From NCBI GenBank assembly GCA_949130495.1, contig CASBWL010000051.1, forward strand, positions 396,308 to 460,307: a DNA stretch of 64,000 nt, read 5' to 3'. This document shows positions 21,450-33,186 of the stretch, in pieces. Within the stretch, counting starts at the first letter, position 1; every line of letters begins with the position of its first letter. Made by a program: the position numbers and the translations under genes. This DNA comes from Sambucus nigra. Lineage: Eukaryota > Streptophyta > Magnoliopsida > Dipsacales > Adoxaceae. Below the pieces are notes generated by a model that saw only the letters and a program-made list of their open reading frames with translations, had not been told where the DNA came from and did no database searches.

Positions 21450-23961
21450 ATTTCTGTTTTCGACATTTGGTTCCCACAATTTCTTCCAGCCAAGTCTTTA
21501 ATAAACGTCCCATATTTTGCATAATTAGTTGACATTCCAAGATCAAATTTTGGAATTTCCAGGTACGAATTAATTACATTGTCTTCCTTACAAGTTAATT
21601 ACATGGTTTTCCTTATCTAAGTTTGAAATTGCCTCCATAGCCTTACATTGACCCCATTTTCAGCCATGATGAAGTGTTTAGGCTAACGATAAGTCTATAT
21701 GGTGAGTAACTCGATGGTCTATAGATAGTAAACATTTCGTCATTAGATCAATTTTCTTCATCTATCCATCTTTTCTTATAAGTGTGTGGGATGTTTGACC
21801 GTGTTTATATTTACTCACCTCCTCACACACTAGAATGATACACTTACCAAAAAATTTGAAGAGCTCGGTTCAGAGTGAGATATCCAGTGAGATTTGAAGT
21901 CGAAGCGTTGATTATATAAAGACAATGTATGAATTAATCTAATGATACTTAGAATTTCTTCACACTACACACGTTAATGATACTTAATTAACCAAAAGTG
22001 TCAAAATTACACCCAAAATAGATAGTTTTTAATTGCGAATTCTCCATAAAATTGGTCTTATGCGCGTATAGGTCTGTCTTGTATGTCAATGTTCATTTGC
22101 AGTATCCAATGCTTCAATTCTTGGAAAATGCGACAATGATGCAGTTAAACGAACCAAGATCTCTTCCATACCAAATTTGAGATTAAACCGAACCTAAAGC
22201 CATCATATAAACCTCATACGTGTTTAATATGTATTTTAATAATTTTCATGTTTTTATTTGAGTGAAACATATTTTTTATTTTATTGGTATGTGTATAGTT
22301 TTAAACATTAGGATTCATGTGTTTTTAATTTATGTCAAGTGTTTTTATATAAATATAATAGGTGTGTGTATTTAGTAGATTTTTCTTTATTTTATTTCAA
22401 TTATTAGTCTAAGTTTTGTTTTTTTTATTTTAATTTATTTTATTTAAATCTAATATTATCTCGTAGGTTAGAATTTCATTATGATGTTTTATTATTTTTA
22501 TAATTTTTTGTTGAGTCGTAAATTTTTAATTTAGTTTGAGTTAAATTTTTGTTTCACATAGGATGTTACATATTAAACACATGGACATTAACAAAATACA
22601 CACACATACACTCAAACACCTCCCTCTCTCGCACCCTACTCCCACACCACACACACACCTAACACACTCTTACAACTCACATTTTCAGCCAATATCATAT
22701 TTTATTATTCTATGTCTTCTCTCGTCATCTTTATCTAAATAAAACCCACTCAGTTTTCTCTCTTGTTCTTCAATTAAATTCTTTGTTCCAGTTCCCTTAT
22801 CAAATAACTGTTTTAATCATAAAAACTTAACCTTAAAAATATGCCCCTAACCCCATTTTTTCCACTTATAAAATAAGACCCATGCATCATTTGAGGAAAA
22901 AAAAATTATAGAGAGATTAACTTTTTGAGAGCATTCTTCTTGGCCATAAATTTTAGAGAGAAAAAAAATTATATTTTGGTTTTTATTTTCTCCTTTTTTT
23001 TTCAAAATAACATGAGTGTTGTAATTCAGTTAAGACTGGGATGGGTTTGTATGAACTCGAGTCTCAATATCAATTCAAAAGTTGGTTTGATAATTTTATT
23101 CTCCCTCTTTACACTTGTCTAGATTACACGAGGTTTTAATTGTATATCCCATAAGATGGATGTTGATTATGCAAGGCTAATTATCCTATTTAAGGGATGA
23201 AATGAAGCTTCCATAAATTCAATTAAATTAGTTTGATAATTTCCTTTTTGTTAACTTCCTTTGATTAGTATTTTCTAATTCCTACACTTGTTTGTGTATT
23301 CTGCAATGATAAACTATCCTTCAGAAATTATTGAAAGCATGTTTTATAATATAGTCATATGATTCAAACTAGAGATAGTCTTATCTTGATATTTGAATTG
23401 TAATCTAATTTTCTAATACTCTAATTTTTTTTTGTTCAATTAAATTTAGTTAGATGAATATTCCCTATGAGTGGTTATTTTAATTAATTTTCATATATTT
23501 CAGAGTTTGTTGAAATTCAAAATCATTTTTATAAAATAATATTTTTTGATATTCATTAGTGTGATGAGAACCAACTTTTGAATTAGACAAATATTTTGGA
23601 AGTTATTAAATTTCAAAAGTTTTAAAATAGAGTTAATTGTATGACATGGGGGTGGATATCATTGCTTGTCTCTGTCGCATTATAGTTACATCATTTCATT
23701 ATTTAGCCCATTAGGCTATAAGCTTCACTCGCTTAGATTGCAAAATTATTATTCTAATTAATAATTGTCTATCCCTATTTGTTCTCATTAAATATTGTCT
23801 ACTTTCTTTGACCGTTCATTTATAATTCTTATTAATAATTGTCTTCCACATTATTCATTCACACTCATCTTCGTCTTAGTTATCCAAATCATTTTATTAA
23901 CCCGACTTTATTATCGATAAGCACCACAATGTGTAAATAGATAAATATAAATATATAATAA
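20979..23961. other. AT-rich DNA without recognised genes
   Basis: Nothing coding was recognised on either strand. A CT microsatellite lies at about 21416-21443 (CT followed by TTTCTC). CA-rich short runs occur around 22590-22680. Gypsy sequence interrupted at 13926 does not resume after the copia element, so the two flanks of the copia are unrelated. Confidence 0.5.
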
Positions 23962-24142
23962 TGCTCTTGTGTGGACTAATCCGCATTTTAAGAATACGGA
24001 CCAGACATGTGTCACTTAATGGTGAGCCTAGAAATTATTGCTTAAATTATAGGCACACTCTCTCTCTCTTTTCTAGGCTCACTGCCCGGTGACACATGTC
24101 CGGTCCGCATTCTTAAAATACGGACTAGTCCGCACAAGAGCA
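23962..24142. mobile_element. Foldback MITE, 181 bp
   Basis: The left arm 23962-24015 and right arm 24089-24142 are inverted repeats of 54 nt with 49 matches, starting TGCTCTTGTG and ending ATGTGTCAC. A second, inner inverted pair (TGAGCCTAGAAA at 24023-24034 and its complement at 24071-24082) encloses a CT-rich loop. All five arm mismatches are transitions. No coding capacity. Flanked on the right by a TA/TG microsatellite, which hides any target duplication. Confidence 0.85.
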
Positions 24143-24145
24143 GGA

Positions 24146-24148
<3 letters not shown>

Positions 24149-24218
<70 letters not shown>
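24149..24218. repeat. (TA)n(TG)n microsatellite
   Basis: TA repeats to 24176, then about 21 TG repeats to 24218. Confidence 0.97.
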
Positions 24219-24219
<1 letters not shown>

Positions 24220-25671
24220 CACAAAAAGTTTATGTCGTGGCTGTCTCGTTTGTGCTCTATCAGCATGTCTGGAGGAATCTCTTATCATAAGTGGACATCA
24301 CAAAACATATATAATTTGCGGGAGGTCCCTTCGAAGGATACCTGTTCACAACCCATACCCGACGGTGATGGAGGTCGGGTCAGCATCAACACCTACTCTC
24401 CTCTTAGACGGCGCCTCCACGTAGTACGTATACGACTTACACAATTGACACGCCCACTTGTGTTCTCATGTAGTACTCGGTCTGAACGCACGAAACCCCA
24501 AACCGATAGGATGGTCCACAAGGGATGGTATGTCCACACAAATACATATAAATACATATTATCATCTGGTATGGATAATTAGTTCCTTTATAACTACTTC
24601 AATAAGATGAAATCTCAATCCATAAAAATATAGTCTTTTTGGCTTAACTATAACATTTTAGTCAATTATTCCATAACTCATTTTAAGATGTTATTATACG
24701 ACTACTTCTGGATTAACTATTAAGTCTCATAAATCGCGCTTTTAGACTTTAAATCATACTTACTTCAGCATTTATTTCCATTTAAAAATATAGGCACAGT
24801 TATTCCCAAATTACCCTTCCCAAAACGTCATAGGTACAATTATTCCTAAACTACCCTTTCCAATATATTATAGGTATAGTTATTCCCGAACTAAAGTTAC
24901 CGAAACATATAGGTACAATTCTTCCCAAACTATCATTTCCAAAATATTATAGATATAGTTATTTTCAAACTAACCTTACCAACACGATTATAGGTACAGT
25001 TATCCCCAATTACCCTTACCTGTACATTTAATAATCTTGACATATTGACTCAAACATCAATAATTCCAGATTTTTTTTTATCATTATTCTCTTCTTGCTA
25101 CCTTTCAATATTGATTATATGTACATAGATAAGGAGTCAACTAACGTAAACATGTGTATATGTAGATATTTAAGAAATCCTCTAATATGGTTCAGTAGTA
25201 TCGTCCAATTACAATACCCAGACTCACTCATTCGATTTGTATCTTCATCCTTCATAAATTATTGCAAAAAATCCCAGTATTAGGTCAAACATGCTTTAAT
25301 AAATTCAATATTTGATAATTTATTATATATACAATAAATTAAATCGGCTACCCTGTGCCTACCTCACGTACCCTTTGCCCTTAATACCTGAGTTAATTTC
25401 CCTGACTTTAAGTTTAATTAATTATAAATTAATTAATTTATTAGAATGGTGTCACTCAACAAAAATGCCCGGACTCACTCCCTTGACTCGTATCATACCT
25501 TTTACAATTTTTTCTGACAAATTCTCGTAACTAAGTTTGGCACACTTTTTATTGTTAATATTCTTTAATATGCACATCCCAATATCCTAGGAATTAACCT
25601 CGATTTAATATTTATCCTGTTAAATCCGTTTAAATGTTAAGATAGAAAAAACAAAATTGTTAAGAATTACA
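24214..25671 (-). repeat. Possible degraded Tekay-like LTR
   Basis: The segment opens TGTGACA and closes ATTACACA, resembling the ends of the LTR at 47366-50204 (TGTGACAACC...TTATTACA). It has the same mix of a GC-richer first part (24300-24500) and AT-rich later part with TTAATTAATTTATTAG. No internal element and no convincing target duplication. Inferred and uncertain; contains a 41-bp tandem array. Confidence 0.3.
24791..25020. repeat. Tandem array, about 5.6 units of ~41 bp
   Basis: Units begin TAGGTACAGTTATTCCCAAA and continue with CTACCCTTTCC and a short AT spacer. Starts are near 24791, 24832, 24872, 24911, 24950 and 24991. Units have diverged substantially from each other. Non-coding. 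Confidence 0.85.
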
Positions 25672-25865
25672 CACTGTCGTTCTGCAACGTCGTTCGAACG
25701 ACTTGAAGCATCGTCCGATGTAACGCACCACCCACTTCTCGTTCTTCCTTGTTGTTTGCCTATATTAATGAACATTCAAGGTTTCAGACTTCCATCCAAC
25801 TTTGGGTCGCCTCAAAATGTATCAATTTTTAGTGTTAATGTATAATAACTCTCATTTATAATGGT
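25672..25865. other. No feature recognised
   Basis: Short mixed sequence with an imperfect palindrome, CGTCGTTCGAACGACTTG, around 25690. No gene supported. Confidence 0.4.
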
Positions 25866-26155
25866 AATGGGTCTAACTCGAAGCTTCAATTACACATAGT
25901 TTCACACGGAGGGGGATTGTGTGGATCTTTGGACAAAAAAATATTTTGAGATGACTTTTTTTAAAGTCCTTGAAATGTTAAAAAAAAAAGCATTTTTTGG
26001 AAATTTTTTAAAGGTTCTTGAGACGTCAATCTTAGTTTTGCTTTCATTGATTACATGTAAGCTTGCACTAAAGTGAAGAACGTTGTTTATAGTTTGAATT
26101 GAGTTCTTAATTTGTTATGAAAGAGATGTAATATTCCATCCGAATAAAATGCTTT
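25866..26155 (+). repeat. Dispersed repeat family D, copy 2
   Basis: CTTCAATTACACATAGTTTC, GTGTGGATCTTTGGACAAAA and, further on, GTTTATAGTTTGAATTGAG, CTTAATTTGTTATGAAAGAG and TAATATTCCAT parallel the copies at 1876, 26545, 27410 and 36590. Non-coding. Confidence 0.55.
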
Positions 26156-26544
26156 TTTATGGGGTTTTCACTATGTTCTTGGTTATCTTACGTCGTTGTA
26201 CTTTTTCCATTGTCTTTTACATCACATATTATTATAGTCCTCTCCAAAAGAGAACCTTGGTTCCATGATAACATTTTGAATTTTGAATTTCTACATTTTA
26301 ATTTGAAATGTATAAAACAGTATAGTGGCACGAGTTTGGACTATTGTTAGTGCGACATCACACTTGTATTGGCTCTTATTTGAACTCCTTTATTGGCGGG
26401 TCTGACTTCTTGGCTTGTCCCACTCATATTGACTCGTATTTAGACTCCATCAATGGAGGGTCCACATACGATCCAATGTGAGTGCCCATGTCAATATGTC
26501 ACCCCAAATGTATCAATTTAAGGCGTCAATGTAGAATGACTATT
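26156..26544. other. No gene recognised
   Basis: Contains a small internal direct repeat (phrases GACTCGTATTTAGACTCC and GGCTCTTATTTGAACTCC around 26370 and 26430, each followed by a GGCGGGTC- or GGAGGGTCC-like string). No coding evidence. Confidence 0.4.
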
Positions 26545-26760
26545 GGTCTTGGTTCCCACTCGAATCTTCAATTACACCTGGTTTCACATGGTTTTTCTCA
26601 CGGACTAATTCATTGCAAGAGTAGTATGCGGAACTTTAGGTAAAAAATTATTTTGAGTTATATTTTTTCTAGACATCTAGAAACATTTAAAGAATATATT
26701 TTTCCGATTTCTTTTCAAAAGTTATGTATGGGGATCCGTATGGAGGCTCTCGTATCAGGG
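26545..26760 (+). repeat. Dispersed repeat family D, copy 3
   Basis: TCTTCAATTACACCTGGTTT, GGACTAATTCATTGCA and TATGGGGATCCGTATGGAGG align in order with 36665-36850. Confidence 0.6.
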
Positions 26761-26775
26761 CTTGCCCATCTGTCT

Positions 26776-26800
26776 GTCTCTCTCTCTCTCTCTCTCTTTT

Positions 26801-26839
<39 letters not shown>
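26776..26839. repeat. (CT)n(TA)n microsatellite
   Basis: CT repeats to 26797, a short T-rich link, then TA repeats to 26839. Confidence 0.95.
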
Positions 26840-26841
<2 letters not shown>

Positions 26842-26879
26842 TTTCTTTGTTCCTCAATCTTAACACTTTTTTCTTATAT

Positions 26880-27840
26880 TATACGCAGGATTCCAGTAGC
26901 TTCTATGGGTTCTTAATTTTTTTATGAAAAAGGTCCAGTATTCCATATATGTAAAATGATTTCTTAAGTGCTTACCACTTAAGAAAATGGGGTGATTATA
27001 TTGCGAGTGTGGTGGTTAGGGAATGGTGGCTGGTGAATGTGGAGGTGCGGGGGAGAGGAGGGGGTTGTGTTTTATTTCTTTTAATATAAAAAAGAATTAA
27101 AAGCCAAAGTTCTAGTTTACCCATAAAATAGTCTTGTGCATTGTGCATTACAATTTTTAAGTTGATTTAACAATCAAAATTAGAAGAAGGGCCTCGTTAA
27201 ATCAGCTTCCATAGTAGATGGGCTAAGTTGACATTTTCATAGTTAATGGGTCATTAAGGGAGAATCGTAATAGTTTAGAGGCCATATATTTAATTTATTT
27301 TTTAATTAGCTTTTTTTTGTGCCCTTCTATCGGAAATCATAATCATTCGGTTATATCATCAATCTTAATATTTCTTTCTTCGAATATATGCAACCTGCCA
27401 CTAGTTTCGAATAAAGTGTACAACATTGTTTATAGTTTTATTGGGTTCTTAATTTGTTATGTGAAAGGTCCAATATTCCATATTTGTAAAATTCTTTCTT
27501 AAGGGGTTCCCACTTTAGAAAATAGAATGGCTATAATGGAAATGCGATGGTTGTTGCCTAGATGTTGATTTAAAATAAATAAAAGCCGAGATTCTACTTT
27601 TCCAATAAAGTAGTCATGTGCATTGTACATAACCATTTTTTGTCAAATTTAGCTGTCGAAATTAATGAAAGAGCGTAGTTAAATCAATTTCCATAGTCGA
27701 GGGGGCATTATCAAATAATCGTGATATCTTAGGGGACAAATGAGTTTTTTAATCTTTTTTTTTGTTGCTCCCTTCAACATAGAATGATAATCAGTCAGTA
27801 TATCTTCCTACAATCTTATTAACAATTTTAACTTATTTTT
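26880..27840 (+). repeat. Tandem duplication of a ~0.5-kb non-coding unit
   Basis: Unit 1 (about 26890-27385) and unit 2 (about 27420-27830) share in order GGGTTCTTAATTT, AATATTCCATAT, TTTCTTAAG, GATGGTTG/GGTGGTTAGG, AAAATAGTC...TGTGCATTGT, GTTAAATCA.CTTCCATAG and CATAATCATTCGGT or its variant. Identity is moderate, so the duplication is old. The unit's beginning is shared with family D. Confidence 0.65.
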
Positions 27841-28604
27841 TAAGTTGAAATTTTTAAAAACATGATAGGGATGATTGTTTTTTATAAGTGATAGGGATGA
27901 TTGTTATGGAAATGTAATGCGTAAAATTTTCTTATATTGCAACTTCTATCAGACAACACATGAATTTAACTTTATAATTATATATTTGAGGAAAATAAAT
28001 ATCCATTCTATTAAGAATTATTAATATGATAGCCAAGAGAACGTGCCCGACTCAAATATTGTATATATGACATTTAAGGGAATGAAGTCAACATGAAAGT
28101 GAGTACAAAATATTGAATTTCCACATTATAAAAACCAACGAAATTGTTGAAACTGATAGTTCATTATTAATTAGCTTTGCATTACTTGACTATGTCTATT
28201 CTTGACCTGCTTTACCGTTGCATAAATAATTGGAAAGAGCTTGCCATGGACTCGAAAATGGCCCGACCTGTCAAACGAAATAATAAACACGTTTGGTTAG
28301 TGTAAAAAATAGTATAATAATCGAATAATGATATGAATAAACATCTTAAGTAGAGGAAGTGTCTATTTTTTTCTTTATTATTCGTTGTGGTTTTAGTTTA
28401 GATTAGATTTTTTTACATAACAATGCTACTATTTCGCGCTACAAAATTTTTACTTTCTTGGGAGGTTATACATGACATTTTCAGTTAAGAGAATGTATGT
28501 AATTGACGTAAAATTTTATGTGTCGAGGTTGGTCATGTTAGCGTGATATATTTAATAAATAATCACGGTCTGTGGCACGCCATTTGATAGGATTAGGGAA
28601 GGTT
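27841..28604. other. No feature recognised
   Basis: AT-rich. A short direct repeat, GATAGGGATGATTGTT, occurs twice at about 27862 and 27890. Nothing coding. Confidence 0.45.
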
Positions 28605-28765
28605 AAAAATAAACCCTCAAGTTTGGTGCCAATTCTAATTCGAATTTAATATTTCAAATTTTCAATTAAACACCTAATATACAATTAGTCTTCAATAACC
28701 TTGTGGCTAACACCGAAATAATAAGAAATGTCTTACCGAGTTTTTACATTGTCGCATTTCTTGCA
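28605..28765 (+). repeat. Family M repeat, diverged tile c copy
   Basis: ATTCTAATTCGAATTTAATA, AAATTTTCAATTAA, CAATAACCTTGTGGCTAACA and TCTTACCGAGTTTTTACATT follow the order of 4857-4975 and 56965-57080. Confidence 0.6.
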
Positions 28766-30333
28766 AAACCTTCCCCATCATGCCAGTATTTTATTCCATA
28801 AGGAAAAAATAATTAATACCATAATTCAAAGGTGGCACATTAATATTACTTATTAAAAATCATTATGTGTTTATCATCTTTATAGTACATGATGATGCTG
28901 AAATCTAGCACCACTAGATAAGTGATGATGATCTCAAATTGTAAGTACCATGGCAGCCATAGATGTATAAGTGTGTAAGTGTGTAGATGGAGATGAGTAT
29001 AATAGGAATAAAACAATGATGTATAACGGTTCAGCCAATTAGGCCGACATTCACTGTGAGTGTGTGATCCACTAAGAATGGGCACTAATGGCCTTGGATA
29101 CAATGCACATAAGCTCACTTTCTCTCTCCACTGTGTGTACAAGCAGAGTATTTTTCTAGGGTTACAATTATCGATCCTTTTGTAGGGTTGTAGGTGACGA
29201 GTATATATAGGTCATGGGGGTTTAGTGTACCCCCCAAGTATGCATGGTGCATGTAAATGAAGATCTAGCCAATCTCCTGTTGACACCTGTAGATGCCAAA
29301 TGATGACATAATATTCCCTCACGTGAGGGTGTGATTTTGTTATAACGATCTTCCACGTGACATGTGAGCCTGACGCGCACTGTTCCACGCGTCTCCCAAA
29401 CCACGTGCTGTGATGATATCATCCTCGACCTATGATATGAGGATGAGGGTAAAGTTCCTTCAGGTAGTGGGTCTGGCCTAATTTAGGCCTCATACTGTTG
29501 TACCCTCATAGGGTCATCCGGGCCTGATGAGGGGTCGGCCCCTTAAAGGGTCGTTTGGGCCTGATGACGGGTCGGCCCCTTGAAGGGTCGTCTGGGCCTG
29601 TTGAAGGGTCAGCCCCTTGAAGGGTCATGAGACCATCTTGGGCTCGTCTTAGTGGAAGGCGCCCTCCTCCTGGCCGAGGTTATATATGGGTATATCAATC
29701 ACCCCCCAGCCATTAGCCATAAATGTTGTTGAGATGGCTGAGGGATAGTGTTGTAGATGAGATGAGTGTATGACCAGTTAGGTGAGTGACACCTGTCAAG
29801 CTGATTTGACACTTAGGCAGATGTCCATTGTTATTCCAGTTTCCTAGGCATGGTGGCTGCGCACTTTGCTTTGGACTTTATGCCCTAATGATGCCCATCT
29901 CGTGGGCTGTGCTCTGCCTTGGTTAATGGGCCCACTGAACAACTAGGTATTTAAGTAAATTTTTTGAAGTTATTTCCTTATTTTTCTTCTTCGCGCCCAA
30001 GCTCACTCTCTCTCTAAATTTTTCACAGCTCCATAGCCATAGCCATTTCTGCGTCAAGCCTCGTCGTCCCTTCTCAGGTAATCCTTCTGAGCTAGTGCCC
30101 TATTTACATTCCATTGCTTTTTAACATTTCGACTGCTTTATGTCTGTAGGACTAGATTTGTCTTTGGCTATTTCATAATTTTCCGGAGTTCTTCTCCGGT
30201 GGCTTGTTCTTGAGTGTTCTTGGTTAAAACCTTTATTTTCCTTAGTTTCAATCCAAAAGTCCAACTTAGTCAATTGCCAGCTTGTTTGTAGTTAGGTTAG
30301 CCAAATTCTTTTAAGTGTAGGGTCCTCCTCTTA
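28766..30333 (+). other. Upstream region of the Transposase_28-like gene
   Basis: No protein domain. GC content rises from about 29150, suggesting one block with the following pseudogene. Includes TATATATAGG near 29200 and a TATTTAAG box at 29948-29955, followed by a CT-rich leader and a possible 5'UTR splice donor (CTTCTCAG then GTAATCC, 30072-30085). It may be an LTR or the promoter of the downstream gene; no duplicate copy exists in the window to decide. Confidence 0.4.
29511..29627. repeat. Minisatellite, three units of ~37 bp
   Basis: Three successive units begin GGGTCRTCYGGGCCTGATGA (with small changes) and each ends GGCCCCTT(A/G)AA, followed by a partial fourth unit. Each unit holds the inverted pair AGGGGTCGGCCCCTT. 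Located about 430 bp upstream of the putative TATA box of the following pseudogene. Confidence 0.85.
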
Positions 30334-32695
30334 ATGCTTAGGAGGCTTTACGATTTAGTTGAGGAGTTCCCCTCCCTAAGAGATAAGTTCTTCGTAGAGA
30401 TCAGACGGGTAGAGGAAGAGGAGGAGAGAAGACGAGGGGTCGACCCTAATTGGGTACGACCCATTTTTCCCATTTCGTTAGCCACAATATTACCATCTGA
30501 GTTTTGTGGGTCGTCCTGTCGTCCAGCCGAGAGTTATTAAGGAGAGATGGACGAGAGAGCGTCGTCACCAACTGGCGCTGGGCCTTCTGGGAGGAGATAG
30601 GCGTCTGATCTTAGCCCAGGCCGAGGGGGTGGTCCCTTTCGAGGCTGTTCCTGTGACCACTTTATCCCCTGATGCCTTCCAGATGTTTTTTCTTCATGGA
30701 CCTCTGACAGGTGATGAGGCCGAGGGTGAGGGGACTAAGGATGATGGTTAGGACTCCGACGTTGACCAAGTTGACACCTCCCACGCCTCGGCTTATTTTT
30801 CTTCCACCAGGGATCGTGACCTACTGTTGTGGAGGCATACATTTGGTGTGCCCCCCAACAAAAGTATGAGGGTCCCCTCTGAGTCTGAGAAAGTCTTCGA
30901 GGGTGACGAGGGTGAGATCGTTGTGTATGAACATATATTAAAGGTCGGCGTTAGGTTTCTTCTGCACCCTACCGTTGTCAATATATTGTCAGCCCTCGGC
31001 GTTTCCCCTTCTCAACTTCCTCCCAACTCCTGTAGGACTATCCTCAACTACGTCTCCTTGTGGAAGAGTGCCTTCACCGACGAGCCTTCAGCCGATGTAT
31101 ATTTGGCTTGTTATAACATCCCCTCCTCATCCAAACAGCCTGGGTAATATTATCTGGGGGCGAGGAGGTCTGATAAAAAAACTTCTCCATGTGGCATAAA
31201 CCTCCAACCACGACTGGAAGAAGAGATTTTTCTTCATCTCTGGAGAATGGGAATATTCTGCCGAGGCTCAACCTTTGGACGACGGTCTGAGGGTTCAAAG
31301 GAGATGGTCTAACCCCTCAATGAAGGCTAGGTTAGACCCCATACTTAGTCTGGATGAGATGGACATAGTCGAGTATCTAATAGAACGAGGGAGAGGGGGT
31401 GGACTTGTAAAGTTTAAAGATCTTATGACCCCTCGGTTCCTCAAAGTAGTTGGTCTGAGGGTCGGCCCCTTGACAGAGCTATGTGAGTTACTATTATTTT
31501 TTGCTCAACCTTTACTTTTTTCCAAGTGTTCCATATTTGCCTCTGCATTTTTCTGAGGTGTCATCTTCTTTTCAGGTCGTCCTGCAGGTATTTCTGACCA
31601 TCTATGGGAAATGAATTCCCCAAGCTTGTTGTCTGGTCTCGGCAAGAAGAAAGGCAAAGAGCCTCAACAGGCTTCGAGTAAATCAAAGGCCGTGGGGCCG
31701 ACGCATGTTGAGCCGACCCCCGATTGTCATAAAAGGAAAGAGCCGAAAGTCCCTGTTGACCCTCGGCCGAATTCCAGGACGAGGGAAAGGATGGATCCGT
31801 CTGAGGGGGATGGTTCCTCTTCCAGTATGGGGGCCTATTGGTCTCAGAATTTAGCATTCCTGAAGGCTGAACCATCTTCTCTCATTGCTAACTTGAGGGT
31901 GGCCAAGGCCTCGATGTTTTTCGCTCCCTCGGTCGCGGACTATGATTTCTTGCCAAAGATTCCCCCGCCCAAGATTTGTGATTATGGTCTGCACACACTG
32001 TCTCAGGTATTTGTTTTTACTTTATCTCCTTAATTGAATTTTTCACCAACTATTTCCTCGGCCTCTTAACAAGTGTCTTTTTTTGTGCACTCTGTCTGTG
32101 CCTTTACATCGGCCACTAAGTGGATGGATGAAAACCAATAAAGATTTCATGAAGCCGAGGGGTCCATTCAGCACGAGGTTGATCTGCAGACAGAGCATGA
32201 GACTGCAAGGGCTGAACTGGAGAGTGCCAGGACTGAACATGCCAGGGTCTTGGATGAGCTGACGAAGCAGCACGATGCTGATCTGAAGACTAGGGATGGT
32301 CTGTTTAAGATAAAGGAAGAGGCTCGGATTGCTCAATTCAAGAGTGATCTAGCCGAGCCTATGAAGAAGGTAGAGGCCGATGCCGTTTTAGGACTATAAA
32401 CTTTCTGACGAGTTTCAAGGCTTTGGTCTTGATTATTTGGTGAGGGGAATTAGGACGACCTGTCGGTAGGTAGTCCTAAAGTTCGCTGATGCAGTGTCGT
32501 CTGTCCGCCCCTCTATTGAAGCAGTTCAATTGGACGATCCCATCATTGCTGAAGCCTTAGCTCAAGTGGAGTCTCATCATGTAGAAGGCATAGGCACGTC
32601 TGAGGCTCGTCTTGTCCTAGTCATATAGGAATCTCCCATAGATATTGAGGCCTTACCCTCTGAAGTTAATCAATAGGGTGGCTATTTGTAGCCAA
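30334..32695 (+). pseudogene. Broken gene with 'putative gypsy type transposon' (Transposase_28-like) domain
   Basis: Reading-frame pieces run 30334-30540 (MLRRLYDLVEEFPSLRDKFF), 30506-31147 and 31150-31490. The conserved core reads VYEHILKVGVRFLLHPTVVN, then PPNSCRTILNYVSLWKSAF and WKKRFFFISGEWEY, as in plant proteins of this transposon-linked family. An intron is likely from about 31487 (TATGTGAGTT) to 31574 (TTTTCAG), followed by exon 31575-32008. A second begins at TCTCAGGTATTTG (32009). The distal part encodes a coiled coil (TEHETARAELESARTEHARV) to TAG near 32695. Breaks: frame change near 30500, TAG at 30749, TAA at 31145, a shift in the A7 run near 31176 and later stops. The function of the family is unknown; it is often attached to plant gypsy elements. 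Confidence 0.65.
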
Positions 32696-33186
32696 TACCC
32701 TCTTTATGTATCTCATTTTTGTACTCTATTTTTATTGAACAAGCATAAACATTTTGTAATATAATGCCTCTTTCTGTCTTCTATAATTGACTCTTGTATG
32801 ATTTTCCTTGTGAGGTTTTTAAATTAACTCACTAACCCCTCCCTCATCTTTCTTGAGAGTAAATGAGGGGTCATCCCCACCATTTGCCCTCAGTATGCAG
32901 TTGGTTGCCACGAGGTGCTGGTGTAGCTAGTGGGCTACCACGAGAATCTAAATTAGGCATGGGGTTGCCACGAACATCTGGTGGAAGCAGGGTAAGAACA
33001 GCTGTTACTGGTGTATTTGACAGAGGAGTGGGAGCGTAAGTGGAGGCTTAGAAGGTGTACGTGTAAGTTGTTGGGATACTGTGCATGGGGCTGTTAAGGG
33101 AAAGGAATGATCAAGTAAATGCTGTATTTTTAATCTAGTAAATATGGTTCTCCAAGGAGGGGAAGTAGGTTGGACTGGAGGAGAGG
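32696..33186 (+). other. 3' flank of the Transposase_28-like pseudogene
   Basis: A T-rich stretch with TTTTGTAATATAATG resembles a plant 3' untranslated region. GGTTGCCACGA is repeated at about 32900 and 32962. No gene. Confidence 0.4.

Noticed and set aside
24042..24424. ORFs over the TA/TG microsatellite
   Set aside because: They encode IYIY/CVCV or HTHT strings and cross a foldback MITE. These are spurious frames.
28846..29142. 98-aa minus ORF
   Set aside because: Composition biased (His/Tyr/Leu), no recognisable motif and no gene signals.
31561..32336. Minus-strand ORFs opposite the Transposase_28-like pseudogene
   Set aside because: Shadow frames of a GC-richer coding strand; the plus strand shows recognisable family sequence.
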